Assembly: GCA_947311265.1 (NCBI GenBank) | Contig: CAMZKQ010000177.1 | Span: forward strand, 1-9,725 | Origin: an uncultured Chlorobiota bacterium | GTDB lineage: Bacteria; Bacteroidota; Bacteroidia; Bacteroidales; JAADGE01 | Length of the DNA stretch: 9,725 nucleotides | Reading direction: 5' to 3' | Shown here: positions 5,993-9,725 of the stretch, piece by piece | Position numbering within the stretch: the stretch's first letter is position 1 | How the letters are laid out: every line of letters starts with the position of its first letter | Program-made: the position numbers and the translations under genes | The notes under the pieces: model-generated | Databases searched by the model: none | The model's input: the letters and a program-made list of their open reading frames with translations, nothing else | Told to the model about the DNA's origin: nothing

Positions 5993-6661
5993 ATGACGAA
6001 ACTCTACTCTTATTTCAGTATTGCCCTTGTATTGGGCATACTTTTTACAAACCTAGATGCCTTTGCACAAAGCAAACAGCCCATTTCTACTGCCCAAAAT
6101 GGCAGCTACATAAAGCTAACAAAAGCAACACCAGTTTCCTTTATTGCCCAAAATGGCACTTACCAATCTAGCGTATTTACCCCCCTAGCATTTAAGTTTG
6201 GGGATAACCACTTAAAATACATCAGCATTAGCAACCAAGGATGGCTATCGTTTGACGATTACGGCAACGAAGACGTGGTAGGCGATTTCCAAGAAAGAAA
6301 TCTAAAAACATTTATTTCCCCTTATTTGCCATTGAAAGACAATGCCGCATCTGGGCAATACGAAGTTACTTACCAAATGAAAAAAATAGGCAACACTATT
6401 TGCCTAATTACCGACTGGACCAATGGAAAAAGTGCTTTTCAAGCACTACTGTTCGATAACGGAAATATCGAATTTAGATACTCTGCCACCTTTACCAAAG
6501 ACAGCCACGACTACATGCTAGGAATAGCAGACTATAGATATTACTGGGGACACTTCCCTATAACTACAAACCACAAGCCACTTAAAACATTCCTAGAAAG
6601 TGCAGGAAATGCTACTGTAATATTTGAAAGTAACCCAAGCCTAACCCTAAAAAATCAATAA
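5993..6661 (+). CDS. Secreted beta-sandwich protein of unknown function
   Basis: This 222-residue protein has a clear Sec signal peptide: a basic start, a hydrophobic core at residues 8-19 and an AFA|Q cleavage site after residue 25. The mature part is rich in beta strands. The run PLAFKFGDNHLKYISISNQGWLSF, split here as PLAFKFGDNHL (64-74) and KYISISNQGWLSF (75-87), then TWQ-like core strands and ALLFDNGNIEFRY, follows the pattern 'F.F.G..Y..v.iSsNG.lsF ... G.ieF.Y'. That pattern is found in beta-sandwich modules of many Bacteroidota secreted proteins. No catalytic motif, no lipobox and no recognisable T9SS C-terminal sorting domain is seen, so it may stay periplasmic or be exported with a partner. 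It is five bases from the next gene and probably in one operon with it. The start is the first ATG after the A-rich leader and matches the signal peptide. Confidence 0.85.
   Translation: MTKLYSYFSIALVLGILFTNLDAFAQSKQPISTAQNGSYIKLTKATPVSFIAQNGTYQSSVFTPLAFKFGDNHLKYISISNQGWLSFDDYGNEDVVGDFQERNLKTFISPYLPLKDNAASGQYEVTYQMKKIGNTICLITDWTNGKSAFQALLFDNGNIEFRYSATFTKDSHDYMLGIADYRYYWGHFPITTNHKPLKTFLESAGNATVIFESNPSLTLKNQ
6091..6158 (+). repeat. Short in-frame repeat encoding AQNG[ST]Y twice
   Basis: The 14-bp sequence TGCCCAAAATGGCA occurs at 6091-6104 and 6145-6158, 54 bp (18 codons) apart and in frame. It gives AQNGSY and AQNGTY at residues 34-39 and 52-57 of the secreted protein. It looks like a small duplicated strand at the start of the mature protein. 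Confidence 0.6.
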
Positions 6662-6666
6662 TCAAT

Positions 6667-9600
6667 ATGAAACATTTATACCCAATTTTAAAAAAGACAA
6701 CAGGCCTATTGCTATTGGCTTTGCTTTTTGCACAAGCCACTTATGCCGTAGTGCCGCCATACAGCGAAAATTTTGATGGAGTAACCACCCCAGCACTCCC
6801 TGCTGGCTGGACTATTGAAGACAACTCCGCCCCAAGCGATGACTGGTACACCTCCACAACAAACAATAATTCAGCACCTAATTGCCTGCGTATTGAATAC
6901 GATTTTAGCAACCCACTAGACGATTGGGCATTTACACCCAATATAACCCTAGTTGGAGGTACGCAGTACGTTATTACCTTTAAATACAGGGCACGTTCTT
7001 CCTCTTGGTCAGAACGACTAAGACTGGCTTATGGTACTGCTGCAAACTCGGGGGCTATGACTACTGTGTTGTTTAATAATAATGGTTTTACCAATACCAC
7101 CTACCAAACAGTAACTGTAAATTTTACCCCTGCGGCAAGTACCGATTACTATTTTGGCTGGCAGGCTTATAGTACCACCAATAAATTTGGCATACACATT
7201 GATGATATTCAAATTTCAACACCCTGCGGAGCACCATCTGCACAGCCTACAGCATTAAACTTAACAGTTATGGGAACACAGATAAACGGTGCATTCACCG
7301 CTTCTGCCCCTGCAGCAGATGAATATTTAGTGGTAAGAAGTACTAATTCTTCCCTTTCGGGAAACCCCGTAGATGCAACAACTTATGCAGCCGGAGACGC
7401 TTTGGGCGGCGGAGTAGTTGTACAATTTTCTTCAGCAACTACATTTAATGCCAATTGCTTATCGCCAAGCACACAATATTACTTCTTTGTTTTTAGTGCA
7501 CTTAGCACAAGTTGTGTTGGCGGCCCCACCTACCTAACAGCTTCACCGCTAACTGGCAATGAAACAACAGGAGTAATAACTGCTGACCGTACTTTACCCT
7601 ATACTAATAATTTTGATACAAAAGACGGCTGGACTTACGATGGACTTTGGCAAAGAGGCGACCAAACCAACGATGCTTTCGGCCCCCCTAGCGGGCGTTC
7701 CGACAACTCCGTTGCAGGTACAAAAATAGACGAAAACTACGCCATAAACAATAATGACTCCTATTTAACAACACCAAGTTTTGACCTGACAGGAACAATT
7801 GCACCGCAAATTTCGTTTTGGATGGATATGGAATCCGAGTCCTTTAACGATGGTGGAACAGTTCAAATAAGAGTAAATAAATGCACTTGGATTACTGTTG
7901 TAAGAACAGACCCTGGCTATGGCGGGCTTACCCCAAACGATACTGATGTAGATGGACTAGCAAATAACGAAGACGGTTGGGCGGGTACACAGCCAGCAGG
8001 CGAATGGAGTAGAGTAACGCTGGACCTTTTTAACCTTACCACAGCAGGGCTAAATACTATATCTAATATAGATATTATAGAAGTGCGTTTTTGGTTTGGC
8101 ACAGATGGCAGTACAAATAACTACGCCGGTTGGTACATTGACGATTTTAGCATTTACGACCCATCGCCATGTGTAGCCCCTGCCACACAACCTACTGCAC
8201 TAGGACTGCTACCTACAGAATCTGTAATTTTTGGCTCTTTTACCGCAGCAGCAGGCTCGCCCGATGAATACTTAGTTGTAATGAGTACTTCAACACCACT
8301 AGGAGCAACACCAGCAAATGGTACATATTACGCACTAGGAGCAACACTTGGTTCAGGAGTAGTTGTTTCTTCCTCATCTTCACTTAACTTTAAGGCAACA
8401 GGACTAAACCCTGGTACTCAATACTACTTTTATATTTTCTCTTATAACACCCTCTGTGGGGGCGAGCCTTTTTACAATACAACTTCGCCACTAACTGGTA
8501 ATACAACCACCTTAGCAAGTGCAGCTATATTCTGCCAAGATTTTGAGTCGGGCAATGGTGGCTGGAGCAGAACATCTGGTACAGGCAACTGGCAAAATGT
8601 AAGCCCTGCCGGAGGAACTAATGACCCTACTGGCGACCATACCACAGGTTCAGGTAACTGTATGATTACAGCTGGGCTGAATAATTATGCTACAAATAAA
8701 TCTTACAACTTAATATCGCCAGTAATTGATTTAACTGGGCAAACAGGCACCTACATGGAATTTTGGATGTGGGTAGAAGCAGAAACAAGTTGGGACGGCG
8801 GTTTTGTACGAGTAGATAATGGCCTGGGAGGCGGTGCAATTTCTGTTACCAATGCCAACCTTAGCTTTAATTATGATAACTCCTTAGGTGGAGGCTCAAA
8901 CCCTTACGGAACAGAAGATGGCTGGACTATTGATAACCTATTTTGGAGAAAAGTACGAGTGGATTTATCGGCACTAGGTTGCGATAATAGACCTAATGTA
9001 CGAGTACAATTCCTATTTGGATCTGATGGCTCTAGTCAAGATGGAGGCTGGGCTATTGATGATATTTGCGTCTATGCTGCTACCGCCCCTACAATTGTAG
9101 GTATAACTCCCAGCACACTATTCGAGGACAAAGGAAAAACAATATCAATATACGGTACAAGCGTAGGCTCTGCTACCTCTGTTACACTTGGCGGCATTGC
9201 AGGCACAGTAGCAGTAGTAAACTCAGGGCAAATTAATGTAAAATTTCCTGCTGGGAATTATGTAGGCAACACACTTACCGTAACTAATATGGCAGGAAGT
9301 GCAAGCACAACAGCAACCATTAGCAGGAGAAATACCATACCTGCTGATGCCATCGTTGGGCCAAATGATGATATACACCAAAGCATTAAAAGTGCAGTCG
9401 ATGGTTTATCTGCATGGTACGGGGCAACCTCATTTGGGGCAGGCGATTTGGCAGGAGCAAAAACAATAGTTGTGGCCGATGGTACATACACCGAAGAGGT
9501 TACAAACTCAACGCTAAACCCAAATGCTGCAAATAATCTTACTATACGCCCGGCAGTTGGCGAGCAACCAGTAGTAAATGTTACAGGAAAAAGCTATGGT

Positions 9601-9725
9601 TTTAACCTAGATATTGATAACCTATTCCTAACAGGATTTTCGGTCTATGGAGCTAATGGTGCCAACATTCGCTCGCAAGGCGACGATTGTGAAATTTCGT
9701 ACAATAAATGTTATGCAGGAAATGG
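6667..9725 (+). CDS. Giant modular secreted protein, probable adhesin/T9SS cargo (3' partial)
   Basis: The frame is open from the ATG at 6667 to the window end: 1019 codons and two bases with no stop. Residues 1-27 are a signal peptide (hydrophobic core 13-22, ATYA|V). The visible modules are as follows. Jelly roll 1 (about 32-184) has YSENFDG, LPAGWTIED and a terminal HIDDIQIS. FN3-like 1 spans 187-301. Jelly roll 2 (310-498) has FWMDMESE and YIDDFSIY. FN3-like 2 spans 502-615. Jelly roll 3 (619-804) has CQDFESGNGGW, FWMWVEAE and AIDDICVY. An IPT/TIG-like domain spans 807-888 (PTIVGITPSTLFEDKGKTISI). A right-handed beta-helix begins at about 896 (IHQSIKSAV, IVVADGTYTEEV, NLTIRP). The jelly rolls match the cleaved-adhesin/'choice-of-anchor' MAM-like class. 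Such proteins normally end in a T9SS sorting domain, which would lie outside the window. It sits five bases after the upstream secreted-protein gene. Role in adhesion or matrix binding is inferred. Confidence 0.93.
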   Translation, partial: MKHLYPILKKTTGLLLLALLFAQATYAVVPPYSENFDGVTTPALPAGWTIEDNSAPSDDWYTSTTNNNSAPNCLRIEYDFSNPLDDWAFTPNITLVGGTQYVITFKYRARSSSWSERLRLAYGTAANSGAMTTVLFNNNGFTNTTYQTVTVNFTPAASTDYYFGWQAYSTTNKFGIHIDDIQISTPCGAPSAQPTALNLTVMGTQINGAFTASAPAADEYLVVRSTNSSLSGNPVDATTYAAGDALGGGVVVQFSSATTFNANCLSPSTQYYFFVFSALSTSCVGGPTYLTASPLTGNETTGVITADRTLPYTNNFDTKDGWTYDGLWQRGDQTNDAFGPPSGRSDNSVAGTKIDENYAINNNDSYLTTPSFDLTGTIAPQISFWMDMESESFNDGGTVQIRVNKCTWITVVRTDPGYGGLTPNDTDVDGLANNEDGWAGTQPAGEWSRVTLDLFNLTTAGLNTISNIDIIEVRFWFGTDGSTNNYAGWYIDDFSIYDPSPCVAPATQPTALGLLPTESVIFGSFTAAAGSPDEYLVVMSTSTPLGATPANGTYYALGATLGSGVVVSSSSSLNFKATGLNPGTQYYFYIFSYNTLCGGEPFYNTTSPLTGNTTTLASAAIFCQDFESGNGGWSRTSGTGNWQNVSPAGGTNDPTGDHTTGSGNCMITAGLNNYATNKSYNLISPVIDLTGQTGTYMEFWMWVEAETSWDGGFVRVDNGLGGGAISVTNANLSFNYDNSLGGGSNPYGTEDGWTIDNLFWRKVRVDLSALGCDNRPNVRVQFLFGSDGSSQDGGWAIDDICVYAATAPTIVGITPSTLFEDKGKTISIYGTSVGSATSVTLGGIAGTVAVVNSGQINVKFPAGNYVGNTLTVTNMAGSASTTATISRRNTIPADAIVGPNDDIHQSIKSAVDGLSAWYGATSFGAGDLAGAKTIVVADGTYTEEVTNSTLNPNAANNLTIRPAVGEQPVVNVTGKSYGFNLDIDNLFLTGFSVYGANGANIRSQGDDCEISYNKCYAGN
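7225..8511 (+). repeat. Duplicated FN3-like module flanking jelly roll 2
   Basis: Residues 187-301 (7225-7569) and 502-615 (8170-8511) of the giant protein are two copies of one module of about 115 residues. Both begin C-x-A-P-x-x-QPTAL-x-L and share DEYLVV-x-ST, an Ala/Leu-Gly-rich strand ending GVVV, PxTQYYF and C-x-G, and end SPLTGN-x-TT. At the DNA level similarity is patchy; GATGAATA and AGTACT blocks are conserved around EYLVV. The duplication is therefore old or under protein-level selection. With the adjoining jelly rolls it forms a jelly-roll/FN3 pair repeated twice, followed by a third jelly roll. Confidence 0.75.

Noticed and set aside
6741..9491. Four short minus-strand open frames in the 3' third
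   Set aside because: All fall opposite the continuous 1019-codon plus-strand frame and show no family features.

Overview
The window looks like chromosomal DNA from a member of the Bacteroidota. It is AT-rich between genes and has no Shine-Dalgarno-like sequences ahead of its genes. Two promoter-like sites match the -7 box (TAnnTTTG) used by the primary sigma factor of this phylum. The protein content also fits: a lipoprotein, a SpoIIE-type phosphatase with the phylum's usual 'SITYARRIQ' entry motif, and long modular secreted proteins of the kind exported by the type IX secretion system (T9SS). I cannot name a genus.

Layout. Positions 2-412 hold the 3' end of an outer-membrane beta-barrel gene. 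Positions 472-2760 encode a membrane-anchored PP2C/SpoIIE phosphatase with an extracytoplasmic double-Cache-like sensor and a long signalling coiled coil. A bidirectional hairpin terminator near 2794-2819 separates it from a convergent lipoprotein gene (3347-2844, minus strand). A 128-bp AT-rich divergent region follows. Next is recG (3476-5578), whose only recognisable promoter element ends five bases before its start codon, so its mRNA may be leaderless.

Positions 5579-5992 are a 414-bp non-coding, hairpin-rich region. It contains an exact TTTG-N19-TAnnTTTG promoter (5631-5661) pointing at the last two genes and implying a structured leader of about 325 nt. Those genes are a 222-residue secreted protein (5993-6661) and, five bases later, a very large secreted protein open from 6667 past the window end (1019 codons visible). 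The large protein consists of a signal peptide, three 'choice-of-anchor'/MAM-like jelly rolls alternating with two near-duplicate FN3-like modules, an IPT/TIG-like domain and the beginning of a right-handed beta-helix. It has no stop codon in the window, so ORF callers that require one would miss it.

The last two genes form a probable secretion or adhesion operon. The sensor phosphatase, lipoprotein and recG are single units with no evident functional link to it. I see no CRISPR array, tRNA, rRNA, insertion sequence or prophage gene. No complete undescribed system is evident. The best leads are the long structured leader, the leaderless recG, the weak GldN/PorN-like pattern in the lipoprotein, and the mosaic adhesin.
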